Of a stretch of 64,000 nucleotides of DNA, positions 1 to 8,183 are shown piece after piece. A program made the position numbers and the translations under genes. The notes under the pieces are model-generated. The model was not told where the DNA came from. It searched no databases and saw nothing but the letters and a program-made list of their open reading frames with translations. Every line of letters begins with the position of its first letter. The stretch's first letter is position 1. Source of the DNA: Litorimonas sp046250185 (GTDB taxonomy: Bacteria; Pseudomonadota; Alphaproteobacteria; Caulobacterales; Maricaulaceae); the NCBI RefSeq assembly GCF_046250185.1, contig NZ_CP176469.1; one strand, written 5' to 3'.

Positions 1-323
1 AGAAAGGCTCCCATCGCGATCGTGTGACCTGGGGCCGCCATAATAACAGGACGGGGATGCGCCATAATGCGGCGCGCAAACTTGCTGCCTTTTGACGTCA
101 GCTCCAGCGCAGCCTGCGGCCCGCTGCCCATTTCCTTAAGGTCGAAACCGCCCGACATCATGCCGTCGCGACCTGTGATGATCACGATGGCGTCGTCTTT
201 TTCTGCTGTGTCGAGAGCCGTATTTAACTCCGCCCACATCGCAGAACCCAGCGCGTTCGCCTTGCCGTCATCCAGCGCAATCACTGCCACGCCGTCATTG
301 AATGTGTATGTGACTTTTTCCAT
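1..323 (-). CDS. Enoyl-CoA hydratase/isomerase (crotonase) family protein, partial
   Basis: I translated the minus strand from the ATG at 323; the frame stays open to the window edge, so only the first ~107 residues are present. It starts MEKVTYTFNDGVAVIALDDG and continues with KANALGSAMW and a GGFDLKEM segment, which match the crotonase N-terminal fold and its first oxyanion-hole region. Crotonases hydrate or isomerise enoyl-CoA esters, consistent with two acyl-CoA dehydrogenases upstream on the same strand. The start is one base past the stop of the PaiB-like gene, so the two are probably co-transcribed. The exact substrate cannot be told, and the catalytic acid region is outside the window. 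Confidence 0.85.
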   Translation of the reverse strand, partial: MEKVTYTFNDGVAVIALDDGKANALGSAMWAELNTALDTAEKDDAIVIITGRDGMMSGGFDLKEMGSGPQAALELTSKGSKFARRIMAHPRPVIMAAPGHTIAMGAF

Positions 324-324
324 A

Positions 325-921
325 TTAGGGCTTCCTTATCCGCTCGATTTCATCGGCTAGCGCGTGGTTCCCCTGCGCCTTGAGGGTGTCTATGATTCTG
401 CCTTGCGTTGCCGCGTTTTTATTTTGGCTCAATTTACGGATACCGCGAACCTTGTCCATGCGCATTTCGAAATAGATGATATGCGGAAACAAGCGGGCGG
501 CGTAGCGTGCCGCGTCCTCCATGGCCCAACCATCCGCTGGCTCATATTTTTCAGCCAACTCGCCCATGCGCTGAACACTCTGTTCCGCGCTGAGGGCTTG
601 GGTCGTTCCGTGAACGTGAACCGCTGCATAATCCCATGTCGGGACAGATTTGTCAGGGGCGTCATAAAGCGTAGCCGAGATATAATCATGCGGGCCGTGG
701 AAGACGGCCAAAAACACCATTTCCGTGCCGATAAAATCGACCATCGGGTTATTTCCGGCTACATGCCCGTAAAGATATTCGCCGTCCCGCACCAGAGGTA
801 GGTGCGTCGCGAGAGGCCCGTCCTCGCTCGCACATGTCAGCATTGCAAAGCCGTGGGTGTCTATAATCCGATTGATATATTCGGGATCATCATCAGAATA
901 ATGGGGCGGAGGATAGGCCAT
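325..921 (-). CDS. PaiB-like FMN-binding split-barrel protein
   Basis: A 198-residue protein starting MAYPPPHYSDDDPEYINRII, with ATHLPLVRDGEYLYGHVAGN and a VPTWDYAAVHVHG segment. These are hallmarks of the PaiB/FMN_bind_2 family, a pyridoxamine-phosphate-oxidase-like split barrel that binds FMN. Bacillus PaiB is described as a negative regulator of sporulation and protease genes, but most homologues have no proven role, and a flavin- or haem-linked enzymatic function is equally possible. It lies between the acyl-CoA dehydrogenase and the crotonase gene, and a hairpin separates it from the dehydrogenase. The family call is firm; the function is not. Confidence 0.8.
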   Translation of the reverse strand: MAYPPPHYSDDDPEYINRIIDTHGFAMLTCASEDGPLATHLPLVRDGEYLYGHVAGNNPMVDFIGTEMVFLAVFHGPHDYISATLYDAPDKSVPTWDYAAVHVHGTTQALSAEQSVQRMGELAEKYEPADGWAMEDAARYAARLFPHIIYFEMRMDKVRGIRKLSQNKNAATQGRIIDTLKAQGNHALADEIERIRKP

Positions 922-923
922 AG

Positions 924-959
924 AATTATTTTCGCCCTCATGGCTGAGGGCGAATAATT
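924..959. terminator. Inverted repeat between acyl-CoA dehydrogenase and paiB-like gene
   Basis: TTCGCCCTCA (931-940) pairs perfectly with TGAGGGCGAA (945-954) around a four-base loop, flanked by AT-rich arms that extend the pairing. It sits directly after the stop of the minus-strand dehydrogenase gene. It looks like an intrinsic terminator or mRNA-stabilising hairpin, but the U-tract on the minus strand is weak. Confidence 0.55.
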
Positions 960-961
960 AA

Positions 962-2122
962 TTAAAGGCTACGCGCGATGACGAGTTTCATAATCTCGTT
1001 CGTGCCGCCGTAAATGCGTTGCACGCGGCTATCGCGATACATGCGGCCAATGCGGTATTCATTCATGAAACCGTAGCCGCCAAAGAGTTGGAGGCAGCGG
1101 TCGATGACTTCACACTCTTTATCTGTCACCCAGTATTTCGCCATAGACGCTGTCACAGTATCTAATTCCCCGCGCAGATGTTTCTCGGCGCAATCATAGA
1201 CAAATGTCTTCGCGATTGTGACAATCGTTTTGCATTCGGCGAGTTCAAATTGTGTGTTTTGGAAATTGATGATTGGCTGGCCAAAGGCTTTGCGGTCTTT
1301 GACATATTCAATCGTCATTTCCAGCGCGGCTTCCATTTGCGCCACGCCCTGCACAGCGATGTTGAGGCGCTCTTGCGGTAGCTCTTTCATCAACTGAATA
1401 AAGCCGTGACCTGTTTCTGGGCCAAGCAAAGCGTCTGCTGGGACTTTCATATCGTCGAAGAACAGCTCGGCTGTGTCTTGCGCGTCCATGCCGACTTTGT
1501 CGAGAATACGTCCGCGACGGAAACCCTCAAGGCCGTCCGTTTCAATGACGAAGAGTGATTTGGAGTGCTTACCTTCGCCGCCTGTATCGGCCACGACGAC
1601 GATCAGGTTCGCTGTCCCGCCATTGGTGATGAAGGTCTTGGACCCGTTGATCACCCAGCCATTGCCGTCCTTTTTGGCATTGGTTTTGACGTTTTGAAGG
1701 TCAGACCCCGTGCCAGGTTCGGACATGGCAATCGCGCCGACCAACTCGCCAGTCGCCATTTTCGGCAGCCATTTTTGTTTCTGCTCCTCTGTTCCGTAAT
1801 GCAGGATATAAGGCGCAACAATCGCGTTGTGCAGCGAGAGGCCAAAGCCGTCCACATTGGCTTTAATTAATTCCTCTTGGATAATCATTTCGTGGCGATA
1901 ATCACCGCCGCCGCCGCCATATTCCTCGGGGATCGCGCAGTTCAGCAGGCCATATTCGCCCGCCATATTCCAGAACTTGCGGTCGACCTTTTTGTTCTTC
2001 CGAAACTCTTCTGAATGTGGCGCCATCTCTTTGGAATAGAACTTATGCACCGCGTCGCGGAACATATTGATGTCTTCTTCTTCGTACCAGTCGGGGTTCT
2101 TAAAATCGATGGCTGCGGCCAT
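962..2122 (-). CDS. Acyl-CoA dehydrogenase family protein
   Basis: A 386-residue flavoprotein of standard acyl-CoA dehydrogenase length. Visible landmarks are the flavin/substrate-binding stretch AIAMSEPGTGSDLQ, WVINGSKTFITNG, and the C-terminal CLQLFGGYGFMNEYRIGRMY followed by RVQRIYGGTNEIMK, where the family's FAD-contact and active-site residues lie. It should introduce the alpha,beta double bond into an acyl-CoA and pass electrons to ETF. The ATG at 2122 is preceded by AGGAG. It follows a larger acyl-CoA dehydrogenase and a MerR regulator on the same strand, but a terminator-like hairpin lies in between, so it may have its own promoter. Chain-length preference cannot be read from sequence. 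Confidence 0.92.
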   Translation of the reverse strand: MAAAIDFKNPDWYEEEDINMFRDAVHKFYSKEMAPHSEEFRKNKKVDRKFWNMAGEYGLLNCAIPEEYGGGGGDYRHEMIIQEELIKANVDGFGLSLHNAIVAPYILHYGTEEQKQKWLPKMATGELVGAIAMSEPGTGSDLQNVKTNAKKDGNGWVINGSKTFITNGGTANLIVVVADTGGEGKHSKSLFVIETDGLEGFRRGRILDKVGMDAQDTAELFFDDMKVPADALLGPETGHGFIQLMKELPQERLNIAVQGVAQMEAALEMTIEYVKDRKAFGQPIINFQNTQFELAECKTIVTIAKTFVYDCAEKHLRGELDTVTASMAKYWVTDKECEVIDRCLQLFGGYGFMNEYRIGRMYRDSRVQRIYGGTNEIMKLVIARSL

Positions 2123-2175
2123 GAGGCTCTCCTAAATATTCTGATCCAGCTTTTCTGGAATTATGGGTTATGCAA

Positions 2176-2201
2176 AACGCCTCGGCCTAAACCGAGGCGT
2201 T
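2176..2201 (-). terminator. Intrinsic terminator after the DmdC-like dehydrogenase
   Basis: AACGCCTCGG (2176-2185) and CCGAGGCGTT (2192-2201) form a perfect 10-bp stem with a six-base loop. On the minus strand it is followed by TTTTGC, and it lies a few bases after the stop codon at 2208. This is a good Rho-independent terminator separating the two dehydrogenase genes. Confidence 0.75.
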
Positions 2202-2207
2202 AATCAA

Positions 2208-3998
2208 TTAAAACGCGGCAGCTTCTAGCGCCATAACAGGTTCTGCGCCGGTTTTGATTTTCGCCAGATGTGCGTCCATCATCGGGAGCATGCGGAGCAT
2301 GAAGTAACGACCTGTGATGATCTTGTTTGGATAGAAATCTTCATTGCTACCGTCGTCAATCGCTTTCTGCGCTGTGACGCCCATCATCGCCCACATATAG
2401 GCCAGCGATGTCAGGCCCATCATGTGCATATAATCGACAGAACCCGCACCCGCATTATTGGGATTGCTCATACCGTTTTGCATCAGCCACATCGTACCTT
2501 GCGTCAGCTTATCCTTCGCGTCTTTGAGGCCCGTCATGAATTCAGCAAGTTTCTCGTTGTCGCCATTTTCCTTGAGGAAGGCATCGATTTCAGCGTTGAG
2601 CGTCATCAGTGCGCGACCGCCGTTGCGGGCGAGTTTGCGACCCACCAGGTCAAGGGCTTGCACCCCATTTGCACCTTCATAGATCAGAGCAATACGTGTA
2701 TCGCGCACGAACTGGCTCATGCCCCATTCTTCGATAAATCCGTGCCCCCCGAAGATTTGCTGACAATCAATCGTTGTCTTCATCGCCATATCTGTAAGGT
2801 AGCCTTTGATCACGGGTGTCAGTAGGCCGAGATAATCATCAGCCTTTTCACGGAATTTTTCATCCGCATGAACCCCTTCCAAATCTTCAAGCAAAGCGGA
2901 CCAGTAGACGAGCGCACGACCACCTTCGTTAAAGGCTTTGGTTTCCATTAACATGCGGCGTACGTCCGGATGGACAATGATTGGATCGGCGGGACCGTCC
3001 TCATTTTTTGGACCTGTCAAAGCACGACCTTGCGTGCGATCTTTGGCATAAGATGCCGCGTTCTGATAGGCGACTTCGGATTGCGCCAAACCCTGCATGC
3101 CTACGTCGAGGCGTGCGCGGTTCATCATCACAAACATGACACGCAGGCCTTTATTTTCCTCGCCGATCAGGTAGCCTTCCGCTTCGTCGTAATTCATGAC
3201 GCAAGTTGAGTTGCCGTGAATACCCATTTTCTCTTCGATAGATCCACAGGTCACGGTGTTGCGCTCTGCGGGGTTGCCGTCGGCATCCAGTTTGAATTTT
3301 GGCACGATGAAGAGCGAAATGCCCTTCACGCCAGCGGGCGCGCCTTCGATCCGAGCGAGGCAAAGATGGATAATGTTATCTGACATATCATGCTCGCCCG
3401 CCGAGATGAAAATCTTCTGGCCAGTGATTTTATAAGACCCGTCCGAATTCGGCACAGCTTTCGTTTTTAACATCCCCAAATCGGTACCGCAGTGAGGCTC
3501 GGTCAGGTTCATCGTACCCGTCCACTCGCCAGAGATCATCTTTGGCAGATAAGTCTGTTTCTGCGCATCCGACCCACCGATTTCGATCGCCTTAATCGCG
3601 CCATTCGTGAGGCCAGGATACATGGCAAAAGCCATATTGGCGGCTGACTGCATTTCACCTGCCGCGATGTGCCAAACGCCGGGCATGCCCATGCCGCCAT
3701 ATTCGGGATCTTGGGCGAGGCCCATCATGCCGCCTTCGACAACTTGCTGATAGGCTTCTTTGAAACCTGTTGGCGTTGTGACACTGCCGTCTGGATGACG
3801 CACGCAACCCTCATGATCACCCACTGCGTTCAGCGGTGCCAACACTTCCGACGTGAATTTGGCACTCTGCTCTAGGATCGCGTCGAGCGTTTCTGTATCG
3901 GCTTCGGCGAATTTTTCATATTCGGTCAGTTGTCCAACATTCAGGACTTCTTCCATCACAAATTTCATATCGCGGAGGGGAGCATTATAGGTAGGCAT
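2208..3998 (-). CDS. Large acyl-CoA dehydrogenase, DmdC/FadE-like
   Basis: A 596-residue protein starting MPTYNAPLRDMKFVMEEVLN, the typical opening of the long acyl-CoA dehydrogenases that carry an extra N-terminal segment and a C-terminal helical domain. Members are often annotated as 3-methylmercaptopropionyl-CoA dehydrogenase (DmdC), but many are general FadE enzymes. Core motifs present are MNLTEPHCGTDLG, KITGQKIFISAGEHD and CQQIFGGHGFIEEWG with IALIYEGANGVQALD. I chose the ATG at 3998 because AAAGGA precedes it; an in-frame extension to 4088 runs into the MerR gene. The 28-bp gap to that regulator suggests one operon under its control. Confidence 0.9.
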   Translation of the reverse strand: MPTYNAPLRDMKFVMEEVLNVGQLTEYEKFAEADTETLDAILEQSAKFTSEVLAPLNAVGDHEGCVRHPDGSVTTPTGFKEAYQQVVEGGMMGLAQDPEYGGMGMPGVWHIAAGEMQSAANMAFAMYPGLTNGAIKAIEIGGSDAQKQTYLPKMISGEWTGTMNLTEPHCGTDLGMLKTKAVPNSDGSYKITGQKIFISAGEHDMSDNIIHLCLARIEGAPAGVKGISLFIVPKFKLDADGNPAERNTVTCGSIEEKMGIHGNSTCVMNYDEAEGYLIGEENKGLRVMFVMMNRARLDVGMQGLAQSEVAYQNAASYAKDRTQGRALTGPKNEDGPADPIIVHPDVRRMLMETKAFNEGGRALVYWSALLEDLEGVHADEKFREKADDYLGLLTPVIKGYLTDMAMKTTIDCQQIFGGHGFIEEWGMSQFVRDTRIALIYEGANGVQALDLVGRKLARNGGRALMTLNAEIDAFLKENGDNEKLAEFMTGLKDAKDKLTQGTMWLMQNGMSNPNNAGAGSVDYMHMMGLTSLAYMWAMMGVTAQKAIDDGSNEDFYPNKIITGRYFMLRMLPMMDAHLAKIKTGAEPVMALEAAAF

Positions 3999-4026
3999 AG
4001 TTGTGTCCTTTCGGGAGTGTTTTATT

Positions 4027-4581
4027 CTAAGCGTTAGATTTTGTCTGAGCGTTTGCAGAGCTTGCTTGGCCGCCCGACATAAATTCAAAGGGGTTTGTGG
4101 TTAGGGTTTGGTCAAAGGCTGCTTGATAGCGTTTGGCCAAAATCGAGACGTCATCGGTTTCAGGTGATGAGCTGAGATAATCATCAATAATGCTGATGAC
4201 TTGCTCCATATCCGCAGACAGACGGCGAAGGTCGTCGCGGCGGCGAGATAGCCCTTCGCTAACGGCTTCAAAATTTTTCTTCCGCCGCATCAATTCTGCG
4301 CGGTCCGTGATCTTGCCGCTCGTCACGTCAAACACGGCCTTAATATCGTCAAGCGAAAAGCCAAGCCGTTTGCCGCGCATGATCGCATCAAACCGTGCAC
4401 GCTCCCGCAGACCAAACACGCGAACACCGCCCACACGCTGCGGTGATAGTAGGCCTTTGTCTTCGTAAAAGCGGATGGTGCGCGGGGTTACGTCAAACAT
4501 ATCGGCAAACTCTTTAATGCCCCAAACCGGGTCATTATCAACGTCATTTGCAACGAGATTGGAAGTTAGAATTGTCGTCAT
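4027..4581 (-). CDS. MerR-family transcriptional regulator
   Basis: A 184-residue regulator with an N-terminal MerR winged helix (WGIKEFADMFDVTPRTIRFY, then EDKGLLSPQR and VRVFGLRERARF) and a following helix rich in charged residues suited to the dimerising coiled coil. No metal-binding cysteine set is visible. Its position directly upstream of two acyl-CoA dehydrogenase genes resembles LiuR/FadR-type MerR proteins that control branched-chain amino-acid or fatty-acid degradation. I chose the ATG at 4581: the alternative in-frame start at 4644 would translate straight through an 18-bp palindrome that looks like the operator. No Shine-Dalgarno is visible before 4581, and the predicted transcription start falls on or next to the ATG, so the mRNA may be leaderless. 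Confidence 0.85.
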   Translation of the reverse strand: MTTILTSNLVANDVDNDPVWGIKEFADMFDVTPRTIRFYEDKGLLSPQRVGGVRVFGLRERARFDAIMRGKRLGFSLDDIKAVFDVTSGKITDRAELMRRKKNFEAVSEGLSRRRDDLRRLSADMEQVISIIDDYLSSSPETDDVSILAKRYQAAFDQTLTTNPFEFMSGGQASSANAQTKSNA

Positions 4582-4587
4582 GAGGTG

Positions 4588-4617
4588 CGTATATGTGACG
4601 TTGACGTTAACGTCAAC
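4588..4617 (-). promoter_or_regulatory. Promoter with palindromic operator for the MerR/acyl-CoA dehydrogenase operon
   Basis: Bases 4600-4617 are a perfect 18-bp palindrome, GTTGACGTTAACGTCAAC. On the minus strand it supplies a -35 hexamer TTGACG (4611-4616); 17 bases further comes TATACG (4588-4593) as -10, and the ATG follows six bases later. A palindrome on the promoter of a MerR gene is the usual autoregulatory arrangement. Binding by this MerR protein is inferred. Confidence 0.65.
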
Positions 4618-4709
4618 CTGAATCATGTGATCTATCTGCGACATTTTTGACGAGTTCTAGGACGAAATCGCATAAAAATAGCTTGGCAGACTGCCAAAAG
4701 GTTAACGGT

Positions 4710-4724
4710 TTAACGCTGCGTTAA
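4710..4724. promoter_or_regulatory. CtrA-type box upstream of the PodJ-like scaffold gene
   Basis: TTAA-CGCTGCG-TTAA followed by C matches the Caulobacter CtrA consensus TTAA-N7-TTAAC exactly. It lies about 85 bp before the ATG at 4810. Two GANTC sites (GAGTC at 4758-4762, GAATC at 4782-4786) lie between box and gene, and a TTGGCA-GAC-TGCCAA dyad lies at 4683-4697. Cell-cycle control by CtrA and CcrM/GcrA is inferred. Confidence 0.6.
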
Positions 4725-4809
4725 CCACAATCGTTGTCTAAAGACGTGTCTGGACGGGAGTCCTGCGTGTTGTTTCGCGTGGAATCCACACCATCAGGGG
4801 ATATTGGGC

Positions 4810-7800
4810 ATGGTTGAAAAATCAAAATCTGACGCAGTCACCGCAAAGCCTAAAGCGAAAGCGCGTACAGGCAAGCGTGCGATCGCCAAAGCTGCGACGA
4901 CAAAGTCCAAAGTGCAGCCAGTTGCTAAAAAGACAACTACCAGAAAGGCGGCTCCCAAGAAGTCTGCTCCCAAGAAGTCTGCCGCCAAAAAAACCAGCGC
5001 CAAGAAAGCCGCTGCTAAAAAACCTGTCGTTAAAAAAACTCAGAACAAGACTGCCGCTAAGTCAAAACCAGCGCCGACAAAGATCAAATCCGTCAGCGAT
5101 ATTGCAAGCGCTTTACCCGCCTCATTGGCCAAAGCCACGTCCAAGCCCAAAGCCAAAACGACAAAAGCGCCAGTGAAGAAGAAAACGACCACAAAGTCAT
5201 CAAAGCCAGTCACAAAGTCGGTGAAGACTGTCGCGGCTAAAAAGCCTGCAGTGAAAACACCTATTGCGAAGAAGAGAGTGGCCAAGACTTCAACGACCCA
5301 AAAGGCGAAGGTCAAAAAAACCACCGTACCCAAAAAGCCAACTCTTAAAAAGATTACGGCGAAAACACCTGTTACGAAGAAGCCAACCGCAAAAAAGACT
5401 ATTGCCAAGAAAGCTATCGCTAAAAAGCCTGTTGTGAAAAAGGTCGCAGCCAAGAAAACCGCAGTAAAGAAAACTGTAGCCAAGAAAACCGCAGTAAAGA
5501 AAATCGCAGCCAAGAAAACTGTGACGAAGAAAGCGGTAGCCAAAAAAGTAACGGCCAAATCTGCGCCAATAAAAGCGACATCAAAAACGCCTGCGGTTTC
5601 CAAACGGGTGCGCCAAAAAACAGTGGCCCCTAAAACCCTGTCCGCTGCGTCAAAAGCCAAGCCGAGCCGCACGACGCTAACGACTTTGAAGGCAGCTCTA
5701 GCAAATCTTGAAGGGCGGCTGCAGCGCGCGGATGCTGTCACGCAACGTCACGTCACAACACTGCAGGACGCGATTGCAGCGCTGGAAACCCGCACAGTGA
5801 AAGCGAACTCAACGCAAAAAGCGGCCCTGACCCGCCAAGTCAATCAACTGACAAAAAAGCTCAAAGCCATCTCGGCAGAGGCTCGCGAAAGTGTCGAAGC
5901 CGAATTAAAAGCTGTTCTCTCTAACTCCGATGTGACCGAAATGGCCGCCGCGCTTAGCCGGGCATCATCGCGAATGGACGAGGCCGAGGCTGTGCAAAGT
6001 GAAGCGCTCCGCACGATTAATTTGAACCTTGCCCATATGGCGCGTGCCGTTGAAGCGCGGATCAATGATGAACGCAAAGCTCGGGAATTGGCCGAAACTG
6101 AGACGACTGCGCGCTTGAACGCGATCGAAGAAGACACGGCCAACGCTCTGACTCAAACAGGTGAAAAGATTGAAGCCTTGTCAGAGGAATTGCAAAAACG
6201 GCAAGCGGCAGATCAGACTCTGATTTCCGAAAAAGTGAATGAGTTGGCTGTTGAGACGCAAGCCGAATTTGAAGGCTTCCGTTCCAAAATGGATATTCGC
6301 GTGCAGCGCCTTGAAGCGAAATCAGCCAGTGCGGAGGACGAGACCAAATTTGAACGGATTGCCTATCAACTTGACCGTTTGAATTCACGGCTCGATACGC
6401 TGGAGCGTGACCTGACAGAGTTGGATGAGCGTCAGCAGAAAATAGAATCTGCGCCTCCCGCCTATGCGCCACCTGCAGATGTGCGTGAATTCGAGCAGAT
6501 GGAATATCCGTCAATGGCCGCACAAAATATGACAGCGCAAGGCAGCTACCAAGCGGCGCCGCAAATGCTGGCTCCCAATCAATCTCCGTCTCAGGCTCCA
6601 ATGACGATCCCGTCTAATGTTGTACAAATGCCAGACGCCTTTGCGCCGAAGCCTATTCCTTCGCAGCCAACACCTATGTCTGCCGCCCCCGCCCCCGCTT
6701 TTGAACCAGCGACAGAGCAAACACCTGAACCTGCACCTGAGCCGCCAAAACCGCCGCGGGCAGCCCATGAACCCGAGGAGTTTGTGCCGTCGGCCTATGC
6801 GCCGCCCGCGCCGAGCCAAACGCCTGAACCCGTCGCGTCAACGCCGCCCCCTGCGATGACCTCTGGCTATGCAGCGCAGACCCCAAATGCACAGGTGCCG
6901 CCAGTTCAACCGCCCGCTGCGCAAAATCTTTCACCCCAGGCCCCACAGGATTTTGAGCCCGCGCCAGAGCCGCTCATGCCTTACGATAACCCCGCCTATG
7001 CCGAAGGGGGCAGCCACGAAATGCGCGCGGAGCGTATTGGCGGCACAGAGAAAAAAATAGGGCTCTCAGATAAACTCAATCAACTCCCGATCAGTGGCCG
7101 TAATCTGCGTGTCGCGGCGGCGACCGTGGCGCTGGGCGCACTCGGGCTCTATGCGGGCAAGACCGTTCTTGGCATTGGAAACAATAACCCGCTGACAGTT
7201 AATTCAGACTATGCACAGACGCTTGAAGCCTCCAATGACTTCGATCCGCAAGCCAGCTTGCCTGTCGATCTTTCTGCGGATACCTCTCCAGCGATTGGAC
7301 AATACGCCGATAGTCAAGCCCCTGAGGTCACGAATGAAGGTGCGTCCACACTGAGTGCGGCGGCAGAAGCAGGCAATCCCGTTGCACAATTCCAACTGGG
7401 ACTCGCCAAGCTACAGCAAGGCCAAACGGATGAGGGCGTGACGCTGGTGCGGTTGGCAGCCAATAAAAACCTCGCGGCGGCGCAATATCGTCTCGCAAAA
7501 TTATATGAAAGCGGCGAAGGCGTGTCGATGGACCTCGCTATGGCGCGGAAACTAACAGAACAAGCGGCGCAAGGCGGTAATCGTATCGCCATGCATGACC
7601 TTGCCCTCTACTATACTGACGGTCGCGGCGGTGTTGAACAAAACATAGGCAAGGCCGTGGGATGGTTCGAGCAAGCGGCAGAACGCGGCGTGGTCGATAG
7701 TCAATTTAATCTCGCTGTCCTATCCGAGAGCGGACAAGGCACCGAGCGCAATATTGAGACCGCCTATTTCTGGTATGCGATAGCCTCGCAACAGGGTGAC

Positions 7801-8160
7801 CAATCTGCCAAAAAACGGATCGATGTATTAGGCGACACACTTGCGCCAGAGCAAGTCTCTGCTTTGGAGGCGAGGATCAAAGCCTTTGAACCGAAAGCTA
7901 TCGACGAAGCCGCCAATGGTATCTTCCGCGATACGCCTTGGTCAAAATCTGTTGGCAGCAAGTCAGTGCAAATTAACCGCGTGCGCCAAGCGCAATCTAT
8001 GTTGACGCAACTTGGCTACGAAACTGGCGGCGCGGACGGCGCAATCGGGCCAATGACGCGGGCGGCGATCATTAAATTCGAACGTGATAACGCCTTGCCA
8101 GAAACGGGCACAGTCAGCGAAGAATTACTGGATCGTTTGCAAGACGTTGCAGGGGCTTAA
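4810..8160 (+). CDS. PodJ-like membrane-spanning polar scaffold with histone-H1-like N-terminal tail
   Basis: A 1116-residue multi-part protein. Residues ~5-290 are a Lys/Ala-rich low-complexity tail of AKK/VKK/PKK units, like histone H1 or AlgP, expected to be strongly basic. Residues ~295-560 are predicted coiled coil (heptad-rich, Leu/Ala/Glu). Then comes a Pro/Ala/Gln-rich linker to ~740, and a single membrane segment near 766-786 (LRVAAATVALGALGLYAG). Residues ~845-1005 hold Sel1-type repeats (NPVAQFQLGLAKLQQG, AAAQYRLAKLYESGEGV and others), and the C-terminus (~1054-1113) is a peptidoglycan-binding domain (LGYETGGADGAIGPMTRAA). Coiled coil, one TM, periplasmic Sel1 and PG-binding is the PodJ layout. 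The ATG at 4810 has AGGGG nine bases upstream; a TTG two codons earlier is less likely. The orthology to PodJ and any DNA binding are inferred. Confidence 0.8.
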   Translation: MVEKSKSDAVTAKPKAKARTGKRAIAKAATTKSKVQPVAKKTTTRKAAPKKSAPKKSAAKKTSAKKAAAKKPVVKKTQNKTAAKSKPAPTKIKSVSDIASALPASLAKATSKPKAKTTKAPVKKKTTTKSSKPVTKSVKTVAAKKPAVKTPIAKKRVAKTSTTQKAKVKKTTVPKKPTLKKITAKTPVTKKPTAKKTIAKKAIAKKPVVKKVAAKKTAVKKTVAKKTAVKKIAAKKTVTKKAVAKKVTAKSAPIKATSKTPAVSKRVRQKTVAPKTLSAASKAKPSRTTLTTLKAALANLEGRLQRADAVTQRHVTTLQDAIAALETRTVKANSTQKAALTRQVNQLTKKLKAISAEARESVEAELKAVLSNSDVTEMAAALSRASSRMDEAEAVQSEALRTINLNLAHMARAVEARINDERKARELAETETTARLNAIEEDTANALTQTGEKIEALSEELQKRQAADQTLISEKVNELAVETQAEFEGFRSKMDIRVQRLEAKSASAEDETKFERIAYQLDRLNSRLDTLERDLTELDERQQKIESAPPAYAPPADVREFEQMEYPSMAAQNMTAQGSYQAAPQMLAPNQSPSQAPMTIPSNVVQMPDAFAPKPIPSQPTPMSAAPAPAFEPATEQTPEPAPEPPKPPRAAHEPEEFVPSAYAPPAPSQTPEPVASTPPPAMTSGYAAQTPNAQVPPVQPPAAQNLSPQAPQDFEPAPEPLMPYDNPAYAEGGSHEMRAERIGGTEKKIGLSDKLNQLPISGRNLRVAAATVALGALGLYAGKTVLGIGNNNPLTVNSDYAQTLEASNDFDPQASLPVDLSADTSPAIGQYADSQAPEVTNEGASTLSAAAEAGNPVAQFQLGLAKLQQGQTDEGVTLVRLAANKNLAAAQYRLAKLYESGEGVSMDLAMARKLTEQAAQGGNRIAMHDLALYYTDGRGGVEQNIGKAVGWFEQAAERGVVDSQFNLAVLSESGQGTERNIETAYFWYAIASQQGDQSAKKRIDVLGDTLAPEQVSALEARIKAFEPKAIDEAANGIFRDTPWSKSVGSKSVQINRVRQAQSMLTQLGYETGGADGAIGPMTRAAIIKFERDNALPETGTVSEELLDRLQDVAGA
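4951..5520 (+). repeat. DNA-level direct repeats inside the Lys/Ala-rich tail
   Basis: The 15-mer GCTCCCAAGAAGTCT is repeated exactly at 4951-4965 and 4966-4980. Around 5449-5508 a 30-base unit starting GCCAAGAAAACCGCAGTAAA occurs twice in tandem with almost no change and a third, diverged copy follows. All unit lengths are multiples of three, so copy-number changes would lengthen or shorten the tail without a frameshift. Confidence 0.8.
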
Positions 8161-8183
8161 AATTTACGGCAGTCTGTCAGCCT

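Noticed and set aside
2268..2825. 185-aa plus-strand ORF inside the DmdC-like gene
   Set aside because: Antisense shadow of a well-conserved dehydrogenase.
4582..4644. Upstream start for the MerR gene
   Set aside because: The extra residues would be the translation of the operator palindrome and the MerR domain is complete without them.
5040..5741. Long hydrophobic minus-strand ORF under the scaffold gene
   Set aside because: It is the antisense of Lys-rich codons (AAA/AAG read as Phe/Leu), so the Phe/Val-rich product is an artefact of composition.
6062..6601. 179-aa minus-strand ORF opposite the coiled-coil/linker of the scaffold
   Set aside because: No ribosome-binding site, no family features, and the opposite strand is clearly coding.
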